A stretch of DNA of 64,000 nucleotides from an uncultured Spirochaetaceae bacterium (GTDB lineage Bacteria; Spirochaetota; Spirochaetia; Treponematales; Treponemataceae). The translations under genes were made by a program, and so were the position numbers. Positions 8,618 through 17,336 of the stretch are shown one piece after another. Where the stretch lies: positions 39,858 through 103,857 of the forward strand of contig CADCLG010000002.1 of the NCBI GenBank assembly GCA_902802305.1, given 5' to 3'. Positions within the stretch are counted from its first letter, which is position 1. Each line of letters starts with the position of its first letter. The notes under the pieces were generated by a model that searched no databases, had not been told where the DNA came from, and worked only from the letters and a program-made list of their open reading frames with translations.

Positions 8618-10006
8618 CTATTCGGTAATTGCGAAAAGTATGTCGGAGATTGTTAACACACCTTCTGGACAAGTACCAAAGTCAAACATTAAAGATATAT
8701 TTTCAAAATCTCTAGGAGATGTTCCTGAGCAATGAATTGTTTCACCGTCTGTAAAGGCTACGTTGTTGAACATTGGAACTAATTCTTCTGTATCATTCAA
8801 TTTAAGAGTGTAGTTTCCACTGATTCCAGAAAGTTTGCATGCAAAATACCATTTCTGTCCTTCTGTCAATTTAGCATCTGTTGAAAGTTTTAACTGGGCC
8901 TGCCACTGTTCACCTAGTCCTGCTGGCAATTTATATGTTGCAACATTGTTTTCAATTGTAAGATATTCAGCTGCAGCTGCTAATTCTGTTACATCCTGAA
9001 GAAGTGCATTCCATCCAGGTCCAAGGTATACTCTTTCAAGACCAACTGTTGTTACAAGATTTGTTAATCCTGCAGCAACAGAAACTGTAGCTGTTGCTGT
9101 GAATGTACCATCATCACAAGTATAAGTTGCTTTTACTGTTACTGTTCCGCTTGCATTTCCAGCTGTAAGAACGTTAGCAGCAATAGTAGAACCTGTAGCA
9201 TCTTCACCGTCGATTGCAAATGTTGTGCTTGCAGTTATATCATTAAGATTTGAATCTTTTACTGTGAATGTAACAGCTGCACCACCAGCAACACTTGTTG
9301 TTTCAGGAGCGATTGTAATTGCAGAAACTGGTTTTACAGGATTTTCTTTTGCAGCAAGATAAACTTCTGTCAATTTTATAGAACCTGAACCACCAATGAT
9401 GATTGCAAACTCAACTGCACTTTTTGGAGCCTCGCCAAACTCTGATGTTGCGATATAATAAGTTATTGTTCCATCTGCATTTTTATTCTTTGTAGTAAAT
9501 CTCTTCTGAACGTCTGGAACTTTTATGTTTACACCGGCATTTCCTACTTCAGGGTCTTCTGTATCATTAATCGTGAAATTAGAGAAATCACCTGTAAATG
9601 CAATGTAATCATACTGAGAAATTACTCCGGCATTTAAACCTGTAAAAGGAGCAACGACACCAGAAATACCACCCCACATACTAGTAGAAGCAGTCAATGT
9701 CCAAGAACCATCTTCGTTTGGTTTACGGTCAGTTCCATCACCCCAATCACCAATTCCAATATTCAAAGTTTCTGTTGTACTTACAAAGTTCTTTCTGTAA
9801 GAATAAGTACTCAAATCCAAAGTAATTTCTTCTACAGGTTTTGGATCTGGGTCTGGATCAGGATTTGGTTGTGGATCCGGATTTTCAATAACAGGTGGAC
9901 TTGCTGGATTATCAGGGTTTTCTGCCTCAGGCTGACAACCAGTAATAAATAATGTACTTGCCGCAAAAAGCAAAGCAGTTGCCATAAACAATTTAGTCTT
10001 TTTCAT
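8618..10006 (-). CDS. Surface lipoprotein with Pro/Asp linker, CBM-like and Big-like domains
   Basis: 462 residues. The signal ends in a lipobox (FITGC, Cys24). Residues 30-57 are a repetitive Pro/Asp/Asn linker (NPDPDPDP). Residues 60-215 form a beta-sandwich-like domain comparable to carbohydrate-binding modules, residues about 228-310 resemble a bacterial Ig-like (Big) domain (ITIAPETTSVAGGAAVTF ... GTVTVKATY), and residues 315-462 form another beta-rich domain. Expected on the cell surface as a glycan-binding protein. It follows the 229-residue lipoprotein gene by 35 bp and ends at a hairpin terminator, so the two are probably cotranscribed. Confidence 0.65.
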   Translation of the reverse strand: MKKTKLFMATALLFAASTLFITGCQPEAENPDNPASPPVIENPDPQPNPDPDPDPKPVEEITLDLSTYSYRKNFVSTTETLNIGIGDWGDGTDRKPNEDGSWTLTASTSMWGGISGVVAPFTGLNAGVISQYDYIAFTGDFSNFTINDTEDPEVGNAGVNIKVPDVQKRFTTKNKNADGTITYYIATSEFGEAPKSAVEFAIIIGGSGSIKLTEVYLAAKENPVKPVSAITIAPETTSVAGGAAVTFTVKDSNLNDITASTTFAIDGEDATGSTIAANVLTAGNASGTVTVKATYTCDDGTFTATATVSVAAGLTNLVTTVGLERVYLGPGWNALLQDVTELAAAAEYLTIENNVATYKLPAGLGEQWQAQLKLSTDAKLTEGQKWYFACKLSGISGNYTLKLNDTEELVPMFNNVAFTDGETIHCSGTSPRDFENISLMFDFGTCPEGVLTISDILFAITE

Positions 10007-10041
10007 TTTTTTCCTCCTCGTGAAAAAGAAATATATAATTT

Positions 10042-10731
10042 TTATTTCAAACTAAGTTTTACAGAGTTTCCGTCGCTATCTACCCAATCAAGGTTGCGGA
10101 TTTCGAAGTAGTCGTTTTCCTTAAAAAGGTTTGGAATCTTGATTCCATCCAAATCTCCAGCTACAATAATACAAAAAGCATTAATAACATTGTCTTTTGC
10201 TGCTCCCGAAATATCAAAAGTCACTTTTTGCCATTCCGTTTCACTTAATTCTGTTAATCCTGCTGTCACTGACAAGGATTTTTTTTTCGGGAGTAAGTGC
10301 TCAGCTGAGGTTGTTTTGTCTTTGCCTTGCACAGTAATACAAATAGCTTTAGGAGGAATCGTTCCTCTTATTTCAAATGTCATTTTTGAAACGCCAGTAA
10401 AATCAATGTACTTCGAAGAATCAGAACTGACTAATCCACCACCAAACCAACCGCCACCCAAATCTACAGCTGTAAAACGTCCACAATCTGATTGATTTTC
10501 ATGTTTAAATACACCAGCTCCATTACCATCATTTTTCCAAACCTGCATATCAAAAATATCGTAACTACTATCTTTACAAAGTGCCCAGCCTGTACCTGTT
10601 CCGCTACTTCCACTTCCGCTGGCTGGATAACCAGAACCATCATCAGCAACTGCATCTGCCAGACATCCTGTTAAAGAAAAAACAGCAGATAAAATCAAAA
10701 GGCTAAAAATTGCTGCAAGTGATTTTTTCAT
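10042..10731 (-). CDS. Lipoprotein with CBM-like beta-sandwich domain
   Basis: 229 residues with a lipobox (SLTGC, about residue 23), a Gly/Ser-rich spacer (GSGYPASGSGSSGTGTGW) and one beta-sandwich-like domain. The MTFEIRGTIPPKAICITVQGKD and WQKVTFDISGAA strands recall galactose-binding-like or CBM11/CIA30-type folds. Probably a surface glycan-binding lipoprotein. No enzymatic motif is seen. A GGAGG site precedes the ATG. A 7-bp inverted repeat (TCACACC/GGTGTGA) lies in the upstream gap. Confidence 0.6.
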   Translation of the reverse strand: MKKSLAAIFSLLILSAVFSLTGCLADAVADDGSGYPASGSGSSGTGTGWALCKDSSYDIFDMQVWKNDGNGAGVFKHENQSDCGRFTAVDLGGGWFGGGLVSSDSSKYIDFTGVSKMTFEIRGTIPPKAICITVQGKDKTTSAEHLLPKKKSLSVTAGLTELSETEWQKVTFDISGAAKDNVINAFCIIVAGDLDGIKIPNLFKENDYFEIRNLDWVDSDGNSVKLSLK

Positions 10732-10861
10732 TTTTTTTCCTCCATCTTTTTTATGTTTTTATTGTCACACCAGAAGGCCGCAATTAAAAGTCAGCGAGTT
10801 TTCGTTAAGGTGTGATTTTTTCAGAAATATTTGTGCAATCCGCACAAAAAAAGCGCAAAAA

Positions 10862-11701
10862 TTACTGGTATACCCTTACGTAATCAACTAAAAACTCTAC
10901 ATCTGAGCCCTGCAAGGAAGCTGCAGCCGAAGTTCCACCCAAGTTTCCACCAATTGCAAGATTAAGAATGATGTAAAAATCCGTATTATAAGGCCAGTTC
11001 TTTTTTCCAGTTCCGTCGTTGTAATAGGTGCCCATAACTTCACCGTCATAAACAGCACTTATCTTTGTTTCGTCCCACTGTAAGCCAAAGGTATGCCATT
11101 CATCTTTTAAGGAACCAGAAAAAGTTTTATTACCTATGCTTGCACCCTCTCCAGCAGAATGTCCTTTTGCATGCAAGGTACTAAAGCAATAATTCTGTTT
11201 TTTACATACATACGGAGCATTTTCCATGATGTCAATTTCACCGCAATTAGGCCAAGGATTAGTTTTATCGTCAAAGTTTGTTGGCATCATCCAAAATGCA
11301 GGCCAGGCTCCACTTTTGTCTGTTACTTTAAGGCGGGCTTCAATATAACCATATTTCCAGCTCTGTTTAGTGTTTAATCTCGCACTCTTCCATTCGCTCC
11401 CGTCGTAATAGGCCTTGATTTTTAAATGTCCGTCCTCAACAATTGCTGTATCTGCCTTTGAAGTATTATCAATGTAATTTTGGAGTTCATTATTTCCCCA
11501 GCCGCTTTTCCCTGTCTGATATTTCCACTTTGACGTATTTGGAACACCTGTATAATCAAACTCATCAGACCAGACAAGCTGCATACCATCCTTATTTACA
11601 GCTTCATCGTCATCCACCTTGAAAAAGAAGCATGAAGTCGTCAAAAAACTAAGCGCCATAACAGAGCCCATAGCAATCATCACCTTTAATATTTTTTTCA
11701 T
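10862..11701 (-). CDS. GH16 beta-glucanase lipoprotein (laminarinase/lichenase type)
   Basis: 279 residues. The start at 11701 is chosen because GAGGA precedes it and a lipoprotein signal follows (LTTSC, Cys24); the longer reading would run through the end of the upstream gene. The GH16 signature is intact: EIDIME with Glu155 (nucleophile), Asp157 and Glu160 (acid/base), preceded by WPAFWMMP and ending in the typical FLVDYVRVYQ strand. It hydrolyses beta-1,3 or mixed-linkage glucan. It is the last gene after the TIM-barrel/beta-barrel protein (22-bp gap). Confidence 0.92.
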   Translation of the reverse strand: MKKILKVMIAMGSVMALSFLTTSCFFFKVDDDEAVNKDGMQLVWSDEFDYTGVPNTSKWKYQTGKSGWGNNELQNYIDNTSKADTAIVEDGHLKIKAYYDGSEWKSARLNTKQSWKYGYIEARLKVTDKSGAWPAFWMMPTNFDDKTNPWPNCGEIDIMENAPYVCKKQNYCFSTLHAKGHSAGEGASIGNKTFSGSLKDEWHTFGLQWDETKISAVYDGEVMGTYYNDGTGKKNWPYNTDFYIILNLAIGGNLGGTSAAASLQGSDVEFLVDYVRVYQ

Positions 11702-11723
11702 TTTAATCTTCCTCGTTAATCCT

Positions 11724-14700
11724 TTATTTAAGTCCAATGTTGAAGTAAAGCGATGCTTCAAGATAATTTGCCCCGGAAAGTTCAAGACCATTTGGCAGAC
11801 AAAGATATGCATCTGAGCTTTGATCACCGAATGTACAGCCCTGAACTTTCATACCAATACGGTTCTTTGCATCACCAAAAGCAGGCTTATCAAATCCATA
11901 AGCTATATCAAGTGAATACTGTAATGGGAAGGTCTGATTAAAGTTTCGCCACCATTCTTCTTCACCCCAGGCATTTAGGCCCAAAGCTCCCTGGAAAATC
12001 CAGTTGCGATAACGCAAGGCTAATTCTGCACGAACAAAGTCTACAAACTCACTGGTTCCGGCAGAAACATAAGCTCCTGTTGTTGCACCAAGATGTCCGC
12101 CATAAACATTACCGATAATTCTGAGGTTTCCAGTAGGATTACATACAATGCGTGTTCCAACCTGGAAAAGATTGTTCTGCAAAGGAAGTGCACCGCCTTC
12201 ATACCATGCGTATTTTGTCGCTGAAGTTTCGTCATTGCGTGAATAAGTAGCCTTATCTGAACTTCTGAATGGAAGCGAATCCGTCTTTCCAGCAAAAAGT
12301 TGGTAAAGCCCCATAACGCTAAAGGCAAAAGGAGCACCTTCAATATCATCGCTATTCCATTCGTGGAACCAAGTTGCGCCCTCTGGGTCATAAGTGAACA
12401 CACCTTCAAACTCAACGCACTGTCTGTTGCCCATATCAACTACAAATGGAGAACCAGCAGTAAGTTTTCTACCAATTGCTTTTTCAAGCGGCTTTCTCAT
12501 GCGCATTACAGGTTTGAAAGTAAAGTTTCCATAAACTAAATCTGCACCAACCTGCATTTCCATTCTGTTGCCAGAACCTGAATCTGCGGTAAAGAAGCTG
12601 CCTCTTACAGCCTGAGCGTTTGTCTGAGCAACAAGACCGCGGTAAATACCGTTTGCATAAATGTATGCATGCTGGAACATATTTGTACCAATCTGAACGT
12701 AGCCACCCAAAGTATCTGCGTAAGTGATTTTTGCAAGCTGACCGTTGCCTTTTGTATAAGTTGCTCCAAGTTTTTCTGAACCGGCAAATAATCCACCTGC
12801 TTTGAAAGTAAGCCAAGGATTAAAGAAGGATTCAAAATAAACAGACGCTTTTCTTCCTGGACCAAAACCATTATAAGGGTCAAGATTTATATTTTCTGAA
12901 TGTCCAAACTCTTCTGCATAAGTTGCATTCAAAACAATTCCGTCAACAATTCCGTTTGAAAAAGGAATCCATTTGAAATAATTTGCCTGAATCTGTGGTT
13001 TTGCTGCTCCCCAGATTTCTGGTCCTCCAATAACTTCAAGACCTTCAAGTGTGTTTTTTCCTACAAACTCAACTGCAATTGGCGCTTTTGAACCGTAAGT
13101 GTCATAACCGATAATATCAAAGGCTTCTTTAGAAATATTAAAGATATCTCCTTTTCCTTCAAAACCTGCATGTCCAGTGTGATAGTAACCGTTCAAAGTG
13201 AAGGCTGAATTATCGTAGCTGAAGCTTCCTGAATAAAGGTCAACATATTTTAAGTGAGTTTCGCCACCAACTGAGTTCAATTCATTTTCATAATAACCTG
13301 TCCAATTGTTGTGGAACTTAGTAAAAGGTTCATCGGTCCAGGCTTTAATAACAAAATCACCAGTAAGATTTTCAACAGGATTAAGAGTAATGCCCAAAAG
13401 ACCTTCTGCCGCAACTTTTGTTTCAAGTGTTTCGCCTTTGCTGTTTGCGTAGCGGGTTGCGTTCTTTATAGTTGTCTTTCTATCTGCATTTTCCTTGAGT
13501 TTATCAATTGAGACAGGAGTTGTAGAAACAACATTTAATTCAGCCTGTGAAATGCTTGCAACTTTATTTTCGCGGATTGTCTGTTTGAGCGATTTTTCGT
13601 TTCCAAGAGCTAAATACAAACCGTCTTCAAGGAAGTCAAAAGTCTGGTCAATTTCGTAGGTTTCTGAATCATAAAGAGAAAGCTTCCAGATATCTTTGAG
13701 CATGTAATAACTTGCACGAGGAATACGGATATTGATTCCATCTTCCTTAAGCGGACTCTGGGCACAAATACCAAACCATTCCTCAGACATATTGTTTACG
13801 CCGTCTTTGTAGTCAACATCATAAGCAGAACTAGACCAGGAAGCTCCGTCATGTACTTCAAGATTTTTATTCTGATAGCGTTTCCACCATTCATCCATCC
13901 ATTCAAAAACTACGCCACCAAGAACATTCTGGCAGTTTCCTTTACCGTAAGCCTGTCTGTAGATTTCTTCCCACTGAGATTTAAGGTAATTCATCTGGGC
14001 AACCTGATCTTCCTGCATAAGAATATCATTGAAAGCATCTGCACCAGCTTCGGTAAATACGATAGGTTTATTCAAAACTTCCTGAACATTCTGGTAGAAA
14101 GAATCGTAGAACTTATATCCGCGGTATGCATTTACACCAAGAATATCAAGGCTAGGACAAAGTTTTGCAATCAAATCAAGATACTGTGTATCACCATTTA
14201 CAATTCCAACCAGGCGATTAGGGTCAACTTCCTTACAAGCTGCCATTGCTTTTTCCATCAAATCATAAAGATAGCCGGCTTTTACAATGTCTTTTTCACC
14301 TGTAGGTAAATCTTCAATTTCATTAGAAGACCAAACAAGTCCGTAGTTACTTTCGTTACCAAAAAGATACATGAGGACGCCTTTTGTATCCTTGTATTTT
14401 TCTGCTGTCTGACGTGCCTGCTCAATAAGAACTTCGCGAGTGTACAAATCTGAATAATCGGTATTTGCATTCCAGGTTCCTTTTACAGTAACGCCGTAAC
14501 GTCCTAAAGTATCATTGATAATCGAATAGATTCCGTATTTTGTGTAAATGTAATCAACCCATTTTGGAGGAATCATTGTAAAACAGCGGATTGTGTTTAC
14601 GCCCATCTTTTTGAGAAGGGGCATATCCGTATCAATCATCTTTCTGATAAAATCTTCATCCTGCGCAAATAAATCATAAGTATGAGTCTGACCAATCGGA

Positions 14701-14861
14701 GTAAAGGACCATACAACGCCTTTTACTTCAACAGGATTTCCACGATCAATAAGTCTCCAGCCGTTTTCATCCTGCTCTACTGTTACTACAGTTTTTTTCT
14801 GAGCAAAAACAGAGCTTGAAATAACTAATAAAGCCAAAATTATTGATATTATTTTTTTCAT
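11724..14861 (-). CDS. TIM-barrel glycosidase (GH-A clan, GH2/GH72-like) fused to a C-terminal beta-barrel-like domain
   Basis: 1045 residues with a Sec signal (residues 1-20, SSSVFA). Residues about 35-400 form a GH-A-type barrel: KKMGVNTIRCFT near 85, likely acid/base Glu170 in LFGNESNYG, and likely nucleophile Glu271 in VFTEAGADAF. This arrangement recalls the GH2 catalytic domain and fungal GH72 beta-1,3-glucanosyltransferases. From roughly residue 550 to the end the protein is built of amphipathic strands (YFESFFNPWLTFKAGGLF, AELALRYRNWIFQGALGL), ending in YLEASLYFNIGLK, as in outer-membrane barrels. The likely role is a barrel-anchored glucanase or transglycosidase between the CBM9-like and GH16 lipoproteins. 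Confidence 0.7.
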   Translation of the reverse strand: MKKIISIILALLVISSSVFAQKKTVVTVEQDENGWRLIDRGNPVEVKGVVWSFTPIGQTHTYDLFAQDEDFIRKMIDTDMPLLKKMGVNTIRCFTMIPPKWVDYIYTKYGIYSIINDTLGRYGVTVKGTWNANTDYSDLYTREVLIEQARQTAEKYKDTKGVLMYLFGNESNYGLVWSSNEIEDLPTGEKDIVKAGYLYDLMEKAMAACKEVDPNRLVGIVNGDTQYLDLIAKLCPSLDILGVNAYRGYKFYDSFYQNVQEVLNKPIVFTEAGADAFNDILMQEDQVAQMNYLKSQWEEIYRQAYGKGNCQNVLGGVVFEWMDEWWKRYQNKNLEVHDGASWSSSAYDVDYKDGVNNMSEEWFGICAQSPLKEDGINIRIPRASYYMLKDIWKLSLYDSETYEIDQTFDFLEDGLYLALGNEKSLKQTIRENKVASISQAELNVVSTTPVSIDKLKENADRKTTIKNATRYANSKGETLETKVAAEGLLGITLNPVENLTGDFVIKAWTDEPFTKFHNNWTGYYENELNSVGGETHLKYVDLYSGSFSYDNSAFTLNGYYHTGHAGFEGKGDIFNISKEAFDIIGYDTYGSKAPIAVEFVGKNTLEGLEVIGGPEIWGAAKPQIQANYFKWIPFSNGIVDGIVLNATYAEEFGHSENINLDPYNGFGPGRKASVYFESFFNPWLTFKAGGLFAGSEKLGATYTKGNGQLAKITYADTLGGYVQIGTNMFQHAYIYANGIYRGLVAQTNAQAVRGSFFTADSGSGNRMEMQVGADLVYGNFTFKPVMRMRKPLEKAIGRKLTAGSPFVVDMGNRQCVEFEGVFTYDPEGATWFHEWNSDDIEGAPFAFSVMGLYQLFAGKTDSLPFRSSDKATYSRNDETSATKYAWYEGGALPLQNNLFQVGTRIVCNPTGNLRIIGNVYGGHLGATTGAYVSAGTSEFVDFVRAELALRYRNWIFQGALGLNAWGEEEWWRNFNQTFPLQYSLDIAYGFDKPAFGDAKNRIGMKVQGCTFGDQSSDAYLCLPNGLELSGANYLEASLYFNIGLK

Positions 14862-14908
14862 TCTTTTACCTCTTTCTTTCGCTTTTTAATTGCTATACCG
14901 CACCAGCC

Positions 14909-15682
14909 TTATTTGAGCGGAACAACTTTTCCGTTACCCCAGGATGAAGCGTCCATGTAAGTATTGTCTGCCTTGCTGTGCCAGTGAATTAAACGGATTC
15001 TTTCTTTTCCGCCGTCAGCATCGTTAATCTGAAAGTCGCCGCGAACCTTATCTTTTAATTTAAGATTTTTACCACCCATGTCTTCCAATGGGAGAGCTGC
15101 TTCTACTTTGTAGCCGCTGTCATTAAATACGAAGGCAACCTGAATGTCTGGATTTTCTGTGAGAATATCATTAAAGCTTACTTTTACATCGTTTATATCA
15201 GTTTTACTGTTAGAAGCAATTCTTACGCGTACATCACTTGCTTTGTAAAACTTGTGAGAAGAAGTGTCGGTTCCAAAAAACAATTCAATTGAATCACCGC
15301 GCCAGGCTTGTGCAATTTCGTAAGGATTTGTACGGGCATCTTCATCGCTGATATCTGCAAAAACATAAAGATATTGACCGTCGGTTCTGTAAACAAAAAG
15401 TCCGTCTGCGCTTTCCGGATTGAATGTACCACCGTAAACCATTGTGCGTGTGTGAATACCTTCAAGCCCATCCCAATCTTCAAAGCTACCGTCAATTACA
15501 GGACGACTTGCTGTTGAAAAATAAATATTAAATGAATCTTCAACTTCTACTTCCTGAAAAGCAGATGGTTCTGGCACGTAAGGAGCAGGAACCACCTTTT
15601 TTTCGTGAATTGTAAGACATGAAGTAAGATTAAAAACAAAAATCAAACTGAAAAATAAATAAATTAAATGAAGTTTTTTCAT
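14909..15682 (-). CDS. Lipoprotein with CBM9-like carbohydrate-binding domain
   Basis: 257 residues. The start at 15682 gives a lipoprotein signal (NLTSC, about residue 19) and has GGGGG upstream; the longer frame adds a meaningless 18-residue extension. Residues 50-257 match the CBM9/DOMON-like pattern: RPVIDGSFEDWDGL, LYVFADISDEDARTNP, WRGDSIELFFGTD, and a closing aromatic-rich strand. Such modules bind ends of beta-glucan or xylan chains. It is the first gene of a likely operon with the fused glycosidase and GH16 genes, under a promoter with the 26-bp box shared with the sugar importer. Confidence 0.8.
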   Translation of the reverse strand: MKKLHLIYLFFSLIFVFNLTSCLTIHEKKVVPAPYVPEPSAFQEVEVEDSFNIYFSTASRPVIDGSFEDWDGLEGIHTRTMVYGGTFNPESADGLFVYRTDGQYLYVFADISDEDARTNPYEIAQAWRGDSIELFFGTDTSSHKFYKASDVRVRIASNSKTDINDVKVSFNDILTENPDIQVAFVFNDSGYKVEAALPLEDMGGKNLKLKDKVRGDFQINDADGGKERIRLIHWHSKADNTYMDASSWGNGKVVPLK

Positions 15683-15778
15683 TTTTACCCCCAAGTATCG
15701 ATTTGCAGTTTGCATGACAAACCACAAAATCAGCAATTTTATTGTACTTGTTCAGGAGGAGAATAAAAGACAGTTGAT

Positions 15779-15804
15779 TTTCAGAAAGGTGTTAGATTTT
15801 CGGT
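15779..15804. promoter_or_regulatory. 26-bp box upstream of the CBM9/glycosidase/GH16 operon (probable YesN site)
   Basis: The box reads TTTCAGAAA, G, GTGTT, three variable bases, TTTTCGGT on the plus strand. A second copy at 23124-23149 matches at 22 of 26 positions. It ends 32 nt from a minus-strand -10 element (TACAAT, 15746-15741) that has no good -35, as expected for activator-dependent promoters. Confidence 0.55.
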
Positions 15805-15866
15805 TTTAGAGAGAAAATTAGAGAATAATTTTAGTAATTAATTAGAGAACAAAACCTCTCCATTCA

Positions 15867-17318
15867 TTATTCAGAGACATGCTGCTTCTTCCACTCGCTT
15901 GGAGTGAGACCTGTTGCTTCTTTGAAAGTTTTCATAAAGTATTTTACGTCGCCAAAACCGGAGCGTTCGGCAACTTCGTAAACTTTGTAGATATTTTTTT
16001 CAAGTAAGCGGCAGGCTTCATCAAGGCGCAGTTTTTTTATATACTCATTAAAGTTCATGCCTATGTGTTCCTTAAACTTTTCGGAAAACCAGGTGTAATT
16101 TACCGAAACTTCGTTTGCAACCATGGCCATGTTTATGTTTTTGTTGAAATTGCTTTTTATATAAGCCAGGGCTTCGTCAATAAAAGGATATTCAACATTA
16201 TCTTTTTTAAGCAGCTCAGAAAGATAAATTGCATAATCTGTTACATTCTTTTTCCATTCTGCAATATTTTTGCATTGAAGAATGTTTTCAATCATTATGC
16301 ATTTTAAATCCAGATACAAATCGTTCTGGGTATAAATAGCAAAGCGGCCCATCAGATTTTCTGTAATCTTGTTGTAAATAAAATAAAGCTCTTCTGCATA
16401 AATATTCTGATTAGAATCCTTAAAAACAAATATCTCATTTATGCTCTTTTGTATTTCTTCGGGACTAGATACAGAAAGCTTTGAAAAACAACGTTCACAT
16501 TTATCATTAAGATTTGTAAAGTCTAAATCACTTTGTTCTGTCAAAGCACTTTCATCATATCTGAAAATACCTTTTTTATTTTCAGAAAAGAATGACTGCA
16601 AAACGGCGATAAAGGCCTGTTTTTTATAAAAACGCAGGGATGTAATATTATTTGAAAGAGAACTGATTCCAATTGCAAAAGTATCCAGAGAAAAATCAGA
16701 TTTGATTAAATATTCTGCTTCTCTAGGTATGATTATGCTTTCATAGTGCTTTTTTATTTCAAGTGTATAATAATTTACGTTTTCCAAAACCTGAGCAACT
16801 GTCTTTTTACAGTTTTTTCCAAGAATATTTACACAATAATATCCGTTTACAAAATCAGAATCAGAGAATTGAATACCGTCACTCACATGACCATCATTAA
16901 TTATATTTTTAAGAGTATCTTCTGTTTTTTGCTTTTCTGTCTTTCTAAACTCTGTGATTGCCTGTTCTACGGCATTTATAAGCTCTGTTTTATCAACAGG
17001 TTTTAGAATATAAGACAAGGCTCCGTTTTGTATTGCAGATTTAGCATAAACAAAATCATCAAAGCCACTAAGAACGATAATTTTAGGCTTATTTTCCAGT
17101 GCAGAAACATTTTTCATAAGCTCCACACCGTCCATAATTGGCATACGAATATCGGTAATCAAAACTTGTGGTTCATCAGTCTTACAGATTTCCAGGGCTT
17201 CCTGTCCGTTTTTTGCTTCGACAATTTTAAGCTCAATATTTTCAATTGATTTTGAAATCATCTTTGCAATTCCAGCTCTGATTAATTTTTCATCATCGGC
17301 AATTAAAATCTCTATCAT
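15867..17318 (-). CDS. YesN-type response regulator with AraC DNA-binding domain
   Basis: 483 residues. Receiver domain 1-120 with acidic pocket IADDE, phosphoacceptor Asp in LITDIRMPIMDG and Lys in YILKPVDK. A poorly conserved middle region (about 130-370) follows, then two AraC-type helix-turn-helix units (FNEYIKKLRLDEACRLLEK and YEVAERSGFGDVKYFMKTFKEATGLTPSEW). It lies 18 bp after its histidine kinase gene. The context, between hydrolase genes and an Lpl-type importer, says it activates these in response to a sugar, probably through the 26-bp boxes. Confidence 0.93.
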   Translation of the reverse strand: MIEILIADDEKLIRAGIAKMISKSIENIELKIVEAKNGQEALEICKTDEPQVLITDIRMPIMDGVELMKNVSALENKPKIIVLSGFDDFVYAKSAIQNGALSYILKPVDKTELINAVEQAITEFRKTEKQKTEDTLKNIINDGHVSDGIQFSDSDFVNGYYCVNILGKNCKKTVAQVLENVNYYTLEIKKHYESIIIPREAEYLIKSDFSLDTFAIGISSLSNNITSLRFYKKQAFIAVLQSFFSENKKGIFRYDESALTEQSDLDFTNLNDKCERCFSKLSVSSPEEIQKSINEIFVFKDSNQNIYAEELYFIYNKITENLMGRFAIYTQNDLYLDLKCIMIENILQCKNIAEWKKNVTDYAIYLSELLKKDNVEYPFIDEALAYIKSNFNKNINMAMVANEVSVNYTWFSEKFKEHIGMNFNEYIKKLRLDEACRLLEKNIYKVYEVAERSGFGDVKYFMKTFKEATGLTPSEWKKQHVSE

Positions 17319-17336
17319 ATCGTCCCCCTGAAAATC

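Noticed and set aside
10781..10806. Third copy of the 26-bp YesN-like box upstream of the 229-residue lipoprotein gene
   Set aside because: Only the AAAG and TTTTCG blocks match, about half of the conserved bases, and no clear -10 lies at the expected distance.
10831..10847. TTGTGC/GCACAA hairpin after the GH16 gene as a terminator
   Set aside because: Short 6-bp stem without a T-tract on the minus strand; too weak to annotate.
11702..11827. 42-residue N-terminal extension of the GH16 lipoprotein
   Set aside because: It overlaps the end of the fused glycosidase gene and destroys the lipoprotein signal; ATG 11701 has a ribosome site.
13851..14309. 152-codon plus-strand frame inside the fused glycosidase gene
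   Set aside because: No ribosome site, low-complexity Phe/Ile/Asn composition, and antisense to conserved catalytic-domain codons.
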